Origin: Micavibrio sp.
GTDB lineage: Bacteria; Pseudomonadota; Alphaproteobacteria; Micavibrionales; Micavibrionaceae
Direction of reading: 5' to 3'
DNA length: 64,000 nt
NCBI GenBank assembly: GCA_021604545.1
Contig: BQJE01000005.1
Coordinates: 62,001 to 126,000 of the forward strand
Position 1 is the stretch's first letter. Each line of letters begins with the position of its first letter. Of the stretch, positions 7,926 through 20,610 are shown piece after piece. The notes under the pieces were generated by a model. It was not told where the DNA came from. It saw only the letters and a program-made list of their open reading frames with translations, and ran no database searches. A program made the position numbers and the translations under genes.

Positions 7926-9563
7926 CTACATATTCGGATAGTTCGGCCCGTCGCCTCCCTGCGGTGTGACCCAATCAATATTTTGCGATGGGTCTTTTAT
8001 ATCGCAGGTTTTACAATGTACACAATTCTGCGAATTTATCTGTAACTTTAATTGTCCCGCATCATCGTTAACAATTTCGTAAACACCGGCCGGGCAATAA
8101 CGCTGCGCCGGCTCGTCGTATTCCTTTAAATTGACTTCCACAGGGACTTCGGGGTCTTTTAATACCAGGTGGCAGGGCTGGTTTTCCGCGTGATTGGTGC
8201 CTGATAATGACACTGAAGTCAGGATATCAAAGGTTATGGTGCCGTCGGGTTTGGGATAGGTTATCTTATTACAATCACTAGATTTTTTGAGCTGTGTATG
8301 ATCGGCGTGGTTTTTGAGGGTCCAGGGGGCCAGGCCCATGGTAATTGTCTCAAAAACAGCGTTAATCAGGCCAAACCACAACCCTTTGTGGAAGCCGGGG
8401 CGGATATTGCGGACTTTTTGAAGTTCGGACCAGATCCATGATTTTTCTAAGGATTTGGAGTAGCCGAGGCACTCCTCGCCATGATTTTGGGTGTTATTCA
8501 ATAATTCAATCACATTTTCTGCTGCCACCATGCCTGATTTCATGGCGGTGTGGTTGCCTTTGATTTTGGGCACATTGAGGAAGCCGGCGGTATCGCCGAT
8601 CAAAAGACCGCCAGGGAATGTCAGTTTTGGCAGGGATTGCAGTCCGCCTTCGACCAGTGCACGGGCACCATAGGAAATACGGCGGCCGCCCTCAAAGAGA
8701 GATCTGATTTTCGGATGAAGTTTGAAGCGCTGCATTTCGTCATAAGGCGATAGATGCGGGTTTTGGTAATCCAGCCCGATGACAAAACCGATTGCGACCT
8801 GATTGTCTTCGAGGTGATAGATAAACGAGCCACCATAGGTTTTGGAATCCATCGGCCAGCCGATGGTGTGCATGGTAAGGCCTTGTTGATGTTTTGCCGG
8901 ATCAACCTCCCAAAGTTCCTTGATGCCGATGCCATAGGTTTGCGGATCACTATTGGCGCGCAGGTCATATTTTTTGATCAGTGTTTTTGTTAGTGAGCCG
9001 TGACAGCCTTCTGCGAAAATTGTCTGGCGTGCATGCAACTCCATGCCGGGCTCAAATTGTTCTGTTTTGCCGCCATGCTCATCCAGCCCCATATCGCCAG
9101 TAGCGACACCGATGACAGCGCCGTTTTCATTGTAGAGAACTTCAGCGGCGGCAAAGCCGGGAAAGATTTCAACGCCGAGCTCTTCGGCTTGTGTGGCCAG
9201 CCAGCGGGCGAGATTGCCGAGGGATATAATGTAATTGCCCTTGTTGTGCATTTGGGGCGGGGTCGGTAAGCCAAAGCCGCCTTTTTGCGTGAGGAATATG
9301 AATTTGTCTTTGGTTACCGGTGTGTTGAGTGGGGCTCCCTTATCTTTCCAGTCGGGGATAAGCTCATCCAGTGCGTGCGGTTCAAACACAGCGCCTGATA
9401 AAAGATGCGCACCAACTTCAGAACCTTTTTCAAGGATGCAGACAGATGTATCACCTGAGAGTTGTTTGAGCTTGATGGCGCAGGCCAGTCCTGACGGCCC
9501 GCCGCCGACGATGACAACGTCATATTCCATGTTTTCGCGGTCAGCGCGGATAGACTCTGGCAT
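7926..9563 (-). CDS. Electron transfer flavoprotein-ubiquinone oxidoreductase
   Basis: Passes electrons from reduced electron-transfer flavoprotein to ubiquinone at the inner membrane, linking fatty-acid and amino-acid oxidation to respiration. The 545-residue product begins with an FAD Rossmann motif (DVVIVGGGPSGLACAIKL) and ends with a 4Fe-4S domain: CPAGVYE, then CVHCKTCDIKDP. Internal motifs such as GGLQSLPKLTFPGGLLIGD are characteristic of the family, and the length is normal. The start used is the ATG at 9563; a TTG two codons upstream is possible. No etfAB genes are in the window. Confidence 0.93.
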   Translation of the reverse strand: MPESIRADRENMEYDVVIVGGGPSGLACAIKLKQLSGDTSVCILEKGSEVGAHLLSGAVFEPHALDELIPDWKDKGAPLNTPVTKDKFIFLTQKGGFGLPTPPQMHNKGNYIISLGNLARWLATQAEELGVEIFPGFAAAEVLYNENGAVIGVATGDMGLDEHGGKTEQFEPGMELHARQTIFAEGCHGSLTKTLIKKYDLRANSDPQTYGIGIKELWEVDPAKHQQGLTMHTIGWPMDSKTYGGSFIYHLEDNQVAIGFVIGLDYQNPHLSPYDEMQRFKLHPKIRSLFEGGRRISYGARALVEGGLQSLPKLTFPGGLLIGDTAGFLNVPKIKGNHTAMKSGMVAAENVIELLNNTQNHGEECLGYSKSLEKSWIWSELQKVRNIRPGFHKGLWFGLINAVFETITMGLAPWTLKNHADHTQLKKSSDCNKITYPKPDGTITFDILTSVSLSGTNHAENQPCHLVLKDPEVPVEVNLKEYDEPAQRYCPAGVYEIVNDDAGQLKLQINSQNCVHCKTCDIKDPSQNIDWVTPQGGDGPNYPNM

Positions 9564-9603
9564 GTGCAATAATCCTGAGTAGAATTAAAAGATATCTCGA
9601 CAT

Positions 9604-9650
9604 CCCACCTTCGCCAAGGCTACGGTGGGCAGGCGCGCCGCAGGGCGCTA
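9604..9650. repeat. Short palindromic repeat unit (REP-like)
   Basis: CCCACC (9604-9609) pairs with GGTGGG (9624-9629) around TTCGCCAAGGCTACG, followed by a second GC-rich hairpin (GGCGC...GCGCT) up to about 9650. The loop text CTTCGCCAAGGCTACG recurs inside the element at 13435-13566. It sits between the divergent ETF-QO and uracil-DNA glycosylase genes. It resembles the small dispersed palindromes common in alphaproteobacterial intergenic DNA. Confidence 0.55.
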
Positions 9651-9692
9651 AACTTTGATTATACAGATAATTCGTAGGGTTTTTAGGATAAA

Positions 9693-10580
9693 ATGACCAG
9701 TTTGGCGCAAACAGCATACAAAGCCGCTCTTGAATGGTATGTCGATAATGGCGTCGATGAGGCGTTGGGTGATATGTCGGTCGATCGTACCAAAATTACG
9801 CCCCCAAACGTAACCTCAATTTTGCATAATTTAAAACCAGAAAAAGAAGGTAGCTCTACTTCTTCTGTTATGCAGGAGTTGAGGGGGCCATCGCCCCAAG
9901 CTGCCCAGGATCAAACGCCGCTGGGTGCTTCCGATGCGCGTGCGGAGAGTGTGAAACTGGCGCAGGAAGCGAGCACGCTGGAGGAGCTGCGCGAGGCGAT
10001 TGCAGAGTTCGAGGGTATTTCATTGAAAAAGACGGCAACCAATCTGGTGTTTTGTGATGGCAACCCGAAAGCGCCGGTTATGCTGATCGGTGAAGCTCCC
10101 GGGGCGGATGAGGATCGGCTGGGCAAGCCTTTTGTTGGGCAAAGCGGTCAGCTACTTGATAAAATATTCAAATGTATCGGGCTAGACCGCGCCGAAGAAG
10201 ACCCGGCCAAGTCGATTTATATTTCCAATATTTTGAACTGGCGGCCACCGGGCAACAGAACACCGGCACCCGGCGAGGTCGAGGCAAGTTTGCCGTTTAT
10301 CGAGCGGCATATTCAGCTGGTGCAGCCGAAGGTTCTTGTTTTTTGTGGTGGGGTGTCGGCCAAGGCGCTGTTAGGGCGCACGGACGGGATTTCGAGAATG
10401 CGTAAATTATGGCATGGTTATCTGCCGCAAACGCCTGAGTTAAAGTCCGGCTCGGAGATTATTCCAGCCATTGCCACTTATCACCCGGCTTATCTATTGC
10501 GCACGCCATCACAGAAGAAAGCCGTCTGGGCGGATATGTTGATGATTCAGCAAAAACTTAAAGAAACAGGCATTGTCTAG
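9693..10580 (+). CDS. Uracil-DNA glycosylase, family 4-like
   Basis: Removes uracil from DNA to start base-excision repair. The 295-residue product carries the UDG superfamily fold: motif 1 GEAPGADEDRLGKPFVGQSGQLLD at about residues 133-156, ISNILNWRPPGNRTP at about 177-191, and the C-terminal TYHPAYLLR with the conserved His. Family 4 enzymes usually have four Cys ligands for an Fe-S cluster. Here I see few suitably placed Cys, so the cluster is uncertain and the N-terminal 100 residues (Ala/Glu-rich) are a lineage extension. SD TAGGA lies just before the ATG. The following gene, a lytic transglycosylase, is separated by 68 bp. Confidence 0.85.
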   Translation: MTSLAQTAYKAALEWYVDNGVDEALGDMSVDRTKITPPNVTSILHNLKPEKEGSSTSSVMQELRGPSPQAAQDQTPLGASDARAESVKLAQEASTLEELREAIAEFEGISLKKTATNLVFCDGNPKAPVMLIGEAPGADEDRLGKPFVGQSGQLLDKIFKCIGLDRAEEDPAKSIYISNILNWRPPGNRTPAPGEVEASLPFIERHIQLVQPKVLVFCGGVSAKALLGRTDGISRMRKLWHGYLPQTPELKSGSEIIPAIATYHPAYLLRTPSQKKAVWADMLMIQQKLKETGIV

Positions 10581-10648
10581 AGCGGCTGTTGGTCGTTTTG
10601 CGGGCTTTTCTAGACTCATAGAAGGCTTTCGTATATCCCTTAATCATT

Positions 10649-12655
10649 ATGTTTAAAGTTTTATCGATGAAGAAACTGGTCCTCTATACAGGGTTGAGTT
10701 TTGTCTATTGGGTCGCCTTTTGTTTTGGGGCGATGGCCTCTGATCTGATTCCGGTGCCGGACCGCAAGCCTGACATTCCTGTTTATGTGGATGCAGAAGG
10801 TGACGCTATAAAAAATCTTCTGGATGCAGAATCAGGAGAAGGATTTCAGGAAGAAGAAAGCGCCGACAGTTTTTTCAAGGATGCTATGGTCAGCATCGAA
10901 AACTCTGTTGAATCTTTGTTGCAGTTTGGGACGCCGCCGATCCCCAAATCCAAGCCGATGCCATCTGCCGATATGATTTTGTCCGATGATAATGCCGAAA
11001 TTTACGAGCGTATTTTTGTATATCAGGAGCGTGGCGATATGGAGGCGGCGGACGGTGACTTAGAGCGCCTGGAAGATTTTCGTTTGCGCGGCCATGTTCT
11101 TTATCAGCGTTATATGCACCCAACAGCTTATAAGACGAGCTATGAAGAGCTGCGTAACTGGCTGGATCTTTATGCCGATTATCCCGGGGCCGAGAATATT
11201 TATAAAATGGCGCTAAAGCGCCAGCCGCAAGGGTTTGAGGGCGATCTTAACAAGCCGCAGGCTTTAGAAAAAATGGTGCCGGTGCGGGCGGTGACCGTCA
11301 GCAGAGGTAAAAAATATACTTCCTCCCGGCAAAGAACAACGGAGCAAAAAAGACGGATTGCGGAATTGGCGCAGCTTATCCGTCACGACGTGCGCAAGGG
11401 CAATTTGCAGCAGGCGGTCCGCGATCTTGAAACTCATAGCGCAACTGCGTGGCTTGATCCGGTGGAGCGTGATTTGCTGAAGGCTGATATCGCCGCCGGG
11501 TATTTTTATGCCGGTGAGAATGACAAGGCCTATGATCTGGCATCTAAAGCCGTACGGCGCTCGGGTGTGCATGTGCCGCGTGCTGGCTGGCTGGCAGGGC
11601 TGGCTGCCTGGCGCCGTGGTGATTACGATCAGGCCGCGCGGCATTTTGAAGTGACGGGGCGCTCGCCCTATGCCTCGGGTTGGATAGCGGCATCGGGAGC
11701 CTATTGGGCCGCGCGGGCGCATATGCGTACCGGCAATGTTCGCGCTGTCAGCACATGGTTGAAGCGCGCCTCGGAGCATCCGCATACGTTTTACGGTTTG
11801 ATTGCGACGCGGGCGCTGGGCCGTGATTTTGATTTTAACTGGAAAATTCCGACATATACGAAAGATAATCATGATTTGCTGATGAAAACGCCTTCTGGTG
11901 CCCGGGCGATTATGCTGGTGGCTGCGGGGCAAGCCCGTCTGGCCGAAACCGAGTTGGTGCGTTTGAACACCAAAGACAATACAAAACTGCGTAAAGCATT
12001 GCTGGCTTATGCGGGCTATGCAGGCTTGCCGGGGTTGGCGATGCGGCTGGGTCACTCTATGGAGATGGCTGATGGCGGGGTTTATCATGCGGCGCTTTAT
12101 CCAACAGGGCCATGGAAACCGAAGGAGGGCTACAAGGTCGATCCGGCTCTGATCCATGCGATTATGCGCCAGGAATCACGCTTTGATCCGAATGCCAAAA
12201 GTCGTAGTGGTGCGAAGGGGTTGATGCAGGTGATGCCAAAAACCGCCAGCCATGTTGCCGGTCAATATAATCTCAAAACAGAATATCGCGAACAGGCGGC
12301 GCTGGACAATCCGCAAATGAATTTGGAAATCGGCCAGCGCTATCTGGAGGATTTGCTCACGCATAATAATGTCGGCGGCGATCTGTTTTCTTTGTTGATT
12401 GCTTATAATGCCGGGCCAGGCAATCTGGCGAAATGGAAACGAGCATTACCTGAGGTTGATGATCCGCTTTTGTTTGTTGAAAGCATCCCATCATCGGAAA
12501 CGCGCAATTATATTGAGCGTGTGCTGGCCAATTACTGGATGTATCGTTTGCGCGAGGATCTGCCAACGCCGACACTCAATGCTGTTGCTGCCGGGCGCAA
12601 TGCTCAATATGCAGCGATGGGTGACAAGGACGCATTTGCTCTTGCCGAAAATTAG
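10649..12655 (+). CDS. Soluble lytic murein transglycosylase (Slt70-like)
   Basis: Cleaves the MurNAc-GlcNAc bond of peptidoglycan to leave 1,6-anhydro ends, in the periplasm. The 668-residue product has a signal peptide (hydrophobic core about residues 9-28, ending FGAMAS), a long alpha-helical U/L-type superhelix, and a C-terminal SLT domain. The catalytic Glu is at about residue 509 in IMRQESRFDPNAKSRSGAKG, followed by GLMQVMPKTA and IAYNAGPGN. An alternative start is at 10667 (MKKLVLYTG). No strong Shine-Dalgarno is visible for either. Length and layout match the Slt family. Confidence 0.9.
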   Translation: MFKVLSMKKLVLYTGLSFVYWVAFCFGAMASDLIPVPDRKPDIPVYVDAEGDAIKNLLDAESGEGFQEEESADSFFKDAMVSIENSVESLLQFGTPPIPKSKPMPSADMILSDDNAEIYERIFVYQERGDMEAADGDLERLEDFRLRGHVLYQRYMHPTAYKTSYEELRNWLDLYADYPGAENIYKMALKRQPQGFEGDLNKPQALEKMVPVRAVTVSRGKKYTSSRQRTTEQKRRIAELAQLIRHDVRKGNLQQAVRDLETHSATAWLDPVERDLLKADIAAGYFYAGENDKAYDLASKAVRRSGVHVPRAGWLAGLAAWRRGDYDQAARHFEVTGRSPYASGWIAASGAYWAARAHMRTGNVRAVSTWLKRASEHPHTFYGLIATRALGRDFDFNWKIPTYTKDNHDLLMKTPSGARAIMLVAAGQARLAETELVRLNTKDNTKLRKALLAYAGYAGLPGLAMRLGHSMEMADGGVYHAALYPTGPWKPKEGYKVDPALIHAIMRQESRFDPNAKSRSGAKGLMQVMPKTASHVAGQYNLKTEYREQAALDNPQMNLEIGQRYLEDLLTHNNVGGDLFSLLIAYNAGPGNLAKWKRALPEVDDPLLFVESIPSSETRNYIERVLANYWMYRLREDLPTPTLNAVAAGRNAQYAAMGDKDAFALAEN

Positions 12656-12656
12656 T

Positions 12657-13415
12657 TTACTTCAATAGTTCTGAAACTTCGTCCCATAGCGTAGCATCAC
12701 CGAGGGCGATAACCTGACCATCAGATTTTAAGGTGAGGGGATCGCTATTCCAGTCGCAGATTTTCCCACCTGCGCCTTCAACGACCGGGATCAGAGCGGC
12801 GAAGTCGTAAGGGGAGAGGGATGCTTCTACAACGATGTCACAATATCCTGAGGCGAGCAGCCCATAAGCATAACAATCTGCGCCCCAAGACATCATTTTC
12901 GAACCGCGTTCAAATTTTTCGTAAACGGGCCCAGTCTTTTTAAACATGTCTGGTGTGGTGCTTGCTACGCAGGCCTGCGTCACAGATTGACAGGGGCGGG
13001 CTTTGGTGGGCTGGCCATTAAACGTAGTTTGTTTACCTTTCACGCCAGTCCAGCGTTCTTTTGATATAGCCTGATCAATGATGCCTAAGATCGGTTTGTC
13101 CTCCTCACAAAGCGCAACCAGCGTGCCGAAAGTTGGTCTTCCTATAACAAAGGATTTGGTGCCGTCAATCGGGTCGAGCACCCAGGTGAGGCCGTTTTGG
13201 GACTCTTTGGTGCCAAACTCCTCGCCGATAATGCCGTCTTCAGGGCGCTGTTTTTCGATGATTTCACGCAGGCGTTGTTCTACTTCGCGGTCGGCAATGG
13301 TGACGGGGCTGGTGTCAGCTTTGCTTTCGACATCAAAGGGCGCACGGTAATAGCGCCGGACGATATTTCCGGCTTCATCGGCTAGAGTATTGGCAAGTGC
13401 GGTAAATTCCTGCAT
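12657..13415 (-). CDS. hisN: Histidinol-phosphatase, inositol monophosphatase family
   Basis: A 252-residue member of the Mg-dependent inositol-phosphatase superfamily. Metal-binding motifs are visible: GEEFGTKE (about residues 64-71), WVLDPIDGTKSFVIG (about 77-91) and the C-terminal SPYDFAALIPVVEGAGG. The FVIGRPTFGTL segment after the DPIDGT motif and the overall pattern match the HisN-type histidinol-phosphatases of alphaproteobacteria more than SuhB/CysQ, so the likely reaction is histidinol phosphate to histidinol. The substrate is inferred; inositol-1-phosphate cannot be excluded. It is convergent with the transglycosylase gene, with a gap of one base. Confidence 0.8.
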   Translation of the reverse strand: MQEFTALANTLADEAGNIVRRYYRAPFDVESKADTSPVTIADREVEQRLREIIEKQRPEDGIIGEEFGTKESQNGLTWVLDPIDGTKSFVIGRPTFGTLVALCEEDKPILGIIDQAISKERWTGVKGKQTTFNGQPTKARPCQSVTQACVASTTPDMFKKTGPVYEKFERGSKMMSWGADCYAYGLLASGYCDIVVEASLSPYDFAALIPVVEGAGGKICDWNSDPLTLKSDGQVIALGDATLWDEVSELLK

Positions 13416-13434
13416 AAATAGACCTTATTGTGGT

Positions 13435-13566
13435 GTCATCCCGTTGGTGCGTCCGCAGGACGCTTGCACGAACGGGATCCAAAAAAGACAACCGCTTTGC
13501 GGCTGACATATGGATCCCCGCCGTTTAAGTCTGCTTCGCCAAGGCTACGCAGGCCGCGGGGATGAC
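13435..13566. repeat. Two-hairpin dispersed palindromic element, copy A
   Basis: A 132-bp block bounded by GTCATCCC and GGGATGAC. It holds two hairpins: GTCATCCCGTT...AACGGGATCC and GGATCCCCGC...GCGGGGATGAC. The same modules, in reverse orientation, occur at 62840-62993. It fills the gap between hisN and alaS. No reading frame in it looks real. Confidence 0.75.
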
Positions 13567-13589
13567 GAATTGAGGGATAATAGAGAGTA

Positions 13590-16292
<2,703 letters not shown>

Positions 16293-16293
16293 G

Positions 16294-16503
16294 TTATTTC
16301 TACCACAGGCTTAGGTTTACCTAAAATCTCTCTATACATGCCTTCATCTACGGGGTGAGGGTTGTTCTCAAGGCTAATTTCAACATCGCTTAATGAAGGG
16401 GTACTTTTGTACCGTTACTTCCCACCAGACCAAAGTTTATTAGAAGTTGTTTAGTGTTAGGGTTCGGATTTATTGCATAGTCTTTATATCGCTGCGCTTT
16501 CAT
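16294..16503 (-). pseudogene. Small gene of about 70 codons broken by a single-base frameshift
   Basis: From the ATG at 16503, with GGGAG eight bases upstream, the frame reads through LINFGLVGSNGTKVP and stops soon after, at 16390. One base over, the frame continues as SLSDVEISLENNPHPVDEGM then YREILGKPKPVVEIT and stops at 16294. Restoring one C in the C-run near 16400 joins the halves into a plausible 70-residue polar protein (GTKVPPSLSDVEI across the join). Coding-like sequence on both sides of the break argues for a real gene with a recent indel or a sequencing error. No family recognised. Confidence 0.45.
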
Positions 16504-16659
16504 TTTTTTACTCCCGCTCATTTGTTTTTCATAATATAAAGGGACTATAACAAAAAACACATCTTCAGTGCAAATATAATATGAGTCGTGAGATGAGATT
16601 ATTGATTTTTGGATTTTTATCCACACAATAGCCCTGAAATTAAACGGTTTTTTAGGGGC

Positions 16660-16688
16660 TTGCCCTTGCGGTACGATCCCGATATAAA
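16660..16688 (+). promoter_or_regulatory. Probable sigma-70 promoter of ndk
   Basis: TTGCCC (16660-16665) and TATAAA (16683-16688) are separated by 17 bp and lie about 40 bp upstream of the ndk ATG. Match to consensus is good at the -10 and moderate at the -35. Confidence 0.4.
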
Positions 16689-16727
16689 GCCTGCACTAAT
16701 TACAAATAACTTAAAAAAGAGGGAAAA

Positions 16728-17150
16728 ATGGCCACTGAACGCACATTTTCGATTATCAAACCTGATGCCACAAGGCGCAATCTGACCGGCGCGATTAATG
16801 CCAAGCTTGAAGAGGCTGGCCTTCGCATTGTGGCGCAAAAACGCATTCACATGAGCAAGGAAAAGGCCGAAGGGTTTTATGTCGTTCACAAGGAACGCCC
16901 GTTTTTTGGCGAGTTGACGGAATTTATGAGCTCTGCGCCTGTTGTGGTCCAGGTTCTTGAAGGTGAAGGCGCCCTGGCTAAAAATCGTGAAGTGATGGGG
17001 GCTACCAATCCGGAAGAAGCCGATGCTGGTACGATCCGCAAAGAGTTTGCCTTGAATATTGGGGAGAATTCCGTACACGGTTCCGATAGCTTAGAAAACG
17101 CGGCGATAGAGATTTCGTATTTCTTTAATGATGATGAGATTGTAGGCTAG
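16728..17150 (+). CDS. ndk: Nucleoside diphosphate kinase
   Basis: Transfers the gamma-phosphate of ATP to other nucleoside diphosphates through a phosphohistidine. The 140-residue length is standard. [13 protein letters not shown] lies at the N-terminus, and the active-site His is residue 117 in [16 protein letters not shown]. The ATG at 16728 has AAGAGGG just upstream. The stop overlaps the end of the convergent histidine-kinase gene by four bases. Confidence 0.97.
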   Translation: MATERTFSIIKPDATRRNLTGAINAKLEEAGLRIVAQKRIHMSKEKAEGFYVVHKERPFFGELTEFMSSAPVVVQVLEGEGALAKNREVMGATNPEEADAGTIRKEFALNIGENSVHGSDSLENAAIEISYFFNDDEIVG

Positions 17151-20100
17151 TTTTCGTCCAGCCACTTTTTGATTGCTGCTTTTGCATTTTGGTTAGAATC
17201 GACAAGTTTAGCGATATGCTCGGAAGCGGATTCCCCGTTGCCGAGTTTAGATTCTTTCTCGGCTTCTGCGGCAATTTCACTAACTTCTTTTATACCAAAA
17301 TTTCCAGCCATACCCTTGAGCTCATGTGCCCTGGCACCCATCGCGGGGACATCATTCTGCGCTGAAACTTGATTAAGGACCTCAATAATTTCATCGGCTT
17401 TGGCTAAAAATCCGTCGATGAGGCCGCTGAATTGTTCTTTGCCCAGGTTATCCAGCAAGCTTTTGAGCATATCGTGGTCAAGAGCATCCATGTTGACCGT
17501 GTCCAATGAGTTTGGTGATTGTGTTGATTTTGTCTTTTCCTGTATAGCGGTATCCATTTTTTCTTCCATGGTTGGCGGCATATCCATGACAGGATTTATA
17601 AACACGGATTCTTCACGGACGGCTTCATCAAAAGAGTCAATATCCAGATCCTCATCTGTAATATGAAATGGGTCGCTTGAGGCTGCAGAAGTGGTCTGAA
17701 TATTACTGTCGCCCGGCGTATCTACATTCTGGTTTACGAACTGTTCGAAGGCTGTCACTTCATCGTCATCACCATGGCTCTGAGGTGCAACATCCTCATT
17801 TGTACTGGAAACAGAAAATGGAGATGTTAATTCGTCGTCATGTTCACTTACAAAGAGGTCGCGATCATCAATCTCCAAATTAGTAGGTAGACTCATCAAT
17901 CTTGCATCTTCCCCCTTTTCTGGTAACACAACAGGATTTTCAAGAGTGCCTTTGTGAACTTTTTTTATTGTTTCCAGTAATTGGTCGGGTTGAATAGGTT
18001 TGGCAATATGTCCGTTCATATTGGCTTCGAGATAACGTGTTACGTCCTCTATCATAACGTTCCCGGTCAAGGCGATAACTGGCGTAGCGGCGATTTGTCT
18101 ATTTGGCATGGTGCGTATTGTACGTGTTGTTTCCTCTCCGTTCATACCCGAGAGCTGGATATCCATCAGAATTAGATCAAAGAGTTCTTCACGTTCACAT
18201 TTTTCCAGCGCTTCTTCTCCGCTTTTTGCCATGATGGCGGTATGGCCGTATTTTTCAAGTAGGCCCTGTAATACGCGGCGGTTCATTTCATTATCTTCAA
18301 CCACCAAGATACGTTTGGATGGCACGCCCCTGGTTAAAAGGGTTTCTTTGTTATCTTCTATTTCTTCAGCCTTGCTTTCCTGACCTTCCTCCATCAGAAG
18401 GGTAAAATGAAAGATAGAGCCTTCGCCTTCTTTACTATCGACGATTATATTGCTCCCCATCGCGCTAATAAGCCGTTTACAGATTGCCAGGCCGAGGCCT
18501 GTTCCCCCGTATTTACGTGACACACTCGAGTCGGCCTGAGTAAAGGGAACGAACAAGCTTTTCTGTACTTCTTCAGGAATACCAATGCCTGTGTCCTGAA
18601 CGGCCATATAAACCTCGTAATCACCCGTAATACCTTCGGGTTTGTCTTCAAGAGGGCTGGCTTTTAAGTGGATGGTTACGCCTCCCTCTTGGGTAAATTT
18701 TATGGCGTTGGTTACCAAATTAAGGAAGACTTGTCTTAGACGTGTTGGGTCTCCCGTGACAAAGCGGGGTACATCTTCTGCAATATCAGCTTTAAGAAAA
18801 ACCTCTTTTTCTGTCGCTTTACCGGACATGAGCATGACGACATCCTGAACAAGGCGCGGCAGATCGAAATCAACGTGCTCAAGCTCCATTTTTCCACCCT
18901 CTCCCTTTTCAAAGTCGAGGATGTCATTTAGAAGGGCCATCATAGTATCGCCGGATTTCTGAATGGCCATGGCATAATCTTTTTGGTTGGTGCCCAGCTT
19001 GGTGTCCAGCAGCAATCTCACCATCCCCATAATACCGGTCATAGGTGTACGAATTTCATGACTTACAACGGCCAGAAAAGCTGATTTGGCGCGATTGGCC
19101 TGGTCGGCGGCTTCTTTAGCTTTTCGCATTTCCTCGGTGCGCTGCATTTCTCTTTCCCTGAGTTCTGCCATCAGTTCGCGTTCGCGTTCAATAACGCGCA
19201 AAAGTCTTGTCTGGTCTGCGGATTCTTTTGACTGCTTAAGACGTGATTGTGAGCGTTCCTGGCGCTCTTCCCGGATCTTCAATTGTTCTGTCTGTTTATC
19301 AACCAACTCGATTTTCTTAATTGTTGCGACAATAAAAAAGACTGCCTGGGGAATAAGAGAAATCCAGTAAGCATTGATAGAGAATCTGCCGGGCGTTATA
19401 ATTTCAGTAAAGCTAAGGCCTGTAATAATGACTCCGATAAAGGACATTAGCCAAGCTATCGCATAAGGAACACCGGCAAATTTTCCTTGTCGAGATTGTT
19501 TGTAGGAAATAGCTGCTATACTTAGCATGGCCAGAGCAGGGGATCCGAAAAGAATGGAGGCTCCGATAGGGGATTGTTCGTCAAAAATAAAAATATTCAA
19601 AGCTGTTGCAAACAGCACCACACCGCCAAGGGCATATAACGCATAATTTTCAGTGGGGTCCTCTACAGTAATCTCTAGAAAAAACCTTGTCGTAACCAGT
19701 CCTGTTACAACTGCAGAGATGTAAAGCAAGACCATTGCCTCTGCACCTAGAGAAAACTCTGCAAAAAAGGTATTTGTTATTAGAAAAAACAGGATCGTGT
19801 GAATAAAATAATAGACAAGAAAAGTAAAGTAGGCGGGTTTTTTTCTCATATAAACGGTAGCAATGAAAAAGCCCATCATGGCAATCAAAAAGGTGCCTGC
19901 CATAATTGAAGGTATGTCGCCATAACGAAGCATCTGAATATAAGATTTATTGTTTATCAATCGGGGCGTTATAGCTGTTGGCAGTCCGCCTTCGGCTTCC
20001 ATGAAAATAACAATGAGGTCCGTTTGTCCTTTTCCTATCTTTATCGGAAGTGCTGGCCCTAACAAGTCCTCTCCAAAAGCCCCTGGCTTATCTTTTTCCC

Positions 20101-20533
20101 GCAGGGCGCGTGTGTAGGTCACATTTTGTGTGTGATTGTGGACTAATAGTTTTTTTACACCCGCATAGCGACCGTCAAAGGCTTTGCCGAAATGTAAAAC
20201 CCAGTCTTCCGAGGATGAATTATTTGTAACCGTTAGCACCATCCAGACCGGTTGAGGCAGGGGGCCAAGATTGATAATTTTGTGGTCTTTCTTTTCTCCC
20301 CTCAGATTGTTTTGGTGTTGGCTGACCAGAGCTTGGTAAGTTAATTTTACCTCAGGGTCCTTGGTGACGTAGAGATAGGGGGCAATGAACATTGAAGATT
20401 GTTTGTCATGGAGCCTCACAATTGAGGTTTCTGATGTATCAGCATGCAAAAGACCGGGCAGAAACAGAATAACTGCAGCCAAACAGATCAATGCGCCTGA
20501 AAGACAGGCGTTATAGCGATTTAACCAGGACAT
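17147..20533 (-). CDS. Hybrid sensor histidine kinase with 7TM sensor, receiver and Hpt domains
   Basis: An 1128-residue inner-membrane kinase. A signal peptide or first helix (about 10-31) precedes a periplasmic domain of about 170 residues, and a seven-helix block follows (about 208-405), together matching the 7TMR-DISM layout. A coiled coil (410-480) leads to HisKA with His492 in [10 protein letters not shown], the HATPase domain (about 590-715, with [17 protein letters not shown] and [10 protein letters not shown]), a receiver with Asp791 ([10 protein letters not shown]), a long acidic linker (about 865-1010) and a C-terminal Hpt domain with His1070 ([14 protein letters not shown]). All four phosphorelay elements are intact. 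The ligand and final response regulator are unknown. The gene stands alone. Confidence 0.9.
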   Translation of the reverse strand: MSWLNRYNACLSGALICLAAVILFLPGLLHADTSETSIVRLHDKQSSMFIAPYLYVTKDPEVKLTYQALVSQHQNNLRGEKKDHKIINLGPLPQPVWMVLTVTNNSSSEDWVLHFGKAFDGRYAGVKKLLVHNHTQNVTYTRALREKDKPGAFGEDLLGPALPIKIGKGQTDLIVIFMEAEGGLPTAITPRLINNKSYIQMLRYGDIPSIMAGTFLIAMMGFFIATVYMRKKPAYFTFLVYYFIHTILFFLITNTFFAEFSLGAEAMVLLYISAVVTGLVTTRFFLEITVEDPTENYALYALGGVVLFATALNIFIFDEQSPIGASILFGSPALAMLSIAAISYKQSRQGKFAGVPYAIAWLMSFIGVIITGLSFTEIITPGRFSINAYWISLIPQAVFFIVATIKKIELVDKQTEQLKIREERQERSQSRLKQSKESADQTRLLRVIERERELMAELREREMQRTEEMRKAKEAADQANRAKSAFLAVVSHEIRTPMTGIMGMVRLLLDTKLGTNQKDYAMAIQKSGDTMMALLNDILDFEKGEGGKMELEHVDFDLPRLVQDVVMLMSGKATEKEVFLKADIAEDVPRFVTGDPTRLRQVFLNLVTNAIKFTQEGGVTIHLKASPLEDKPEGITGDYEVYMAVQDTGIGIPEEVQKSLFVPFTQADSSVSRKYGGTGLGLAICKRLISAMGSNIIVDSKEGEGSIFHFTLLMEEGQESKAEEIEDNKETLLTRGVPSKRILVVEDNEMNRRVLQGLLEKYGHTAIMAKSGEEALEKCEREELFDLILMDIQLSGMNGEETTRTIRTMPNRQIAATPVIALTGNVMIEDVTRYLEANMNGHIAKPIQPDQLLETIKKVHKGTLENPVVLPEKGEDARLMSLPTNLEIDDRDLFVSEHDDELTSPFSVSSTNEDVAPQSHGDDDEVTAFEQFVNQNVDTPGDSNIQTTSAASSDPFHITDEDLDIDSFDEAVREESVFINPVMDMPPTMEEKMDTAIQEKTKSTQSPNSLDTVNMDALDHDMLKSLLDNLGKEQFSGLIDGFLAKADEIIEVLNQVSAQNDVPAMGARAHELKGMAGNFGIKEVSEIAAEAEKESKLGNGESASEHIAKLVDSNQNAKAAIKKWLDEN

Positions 20534-20610
20534 GTGCCTATTAGCCCTTATGTGGACTTCCCCATTACCACATTGATATTATAGGTTAAATTTAAACAAA
20601 ACGTTAGCGC

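Noticed and set aside
11264..12157. 297-codon minus-strand frame inside the lytic transglycosylase gene
   Set aside because: His/Arg/Pro-rich text typical of antisense frames in GC-rich genes; the plus strand has an intact known enzyme.
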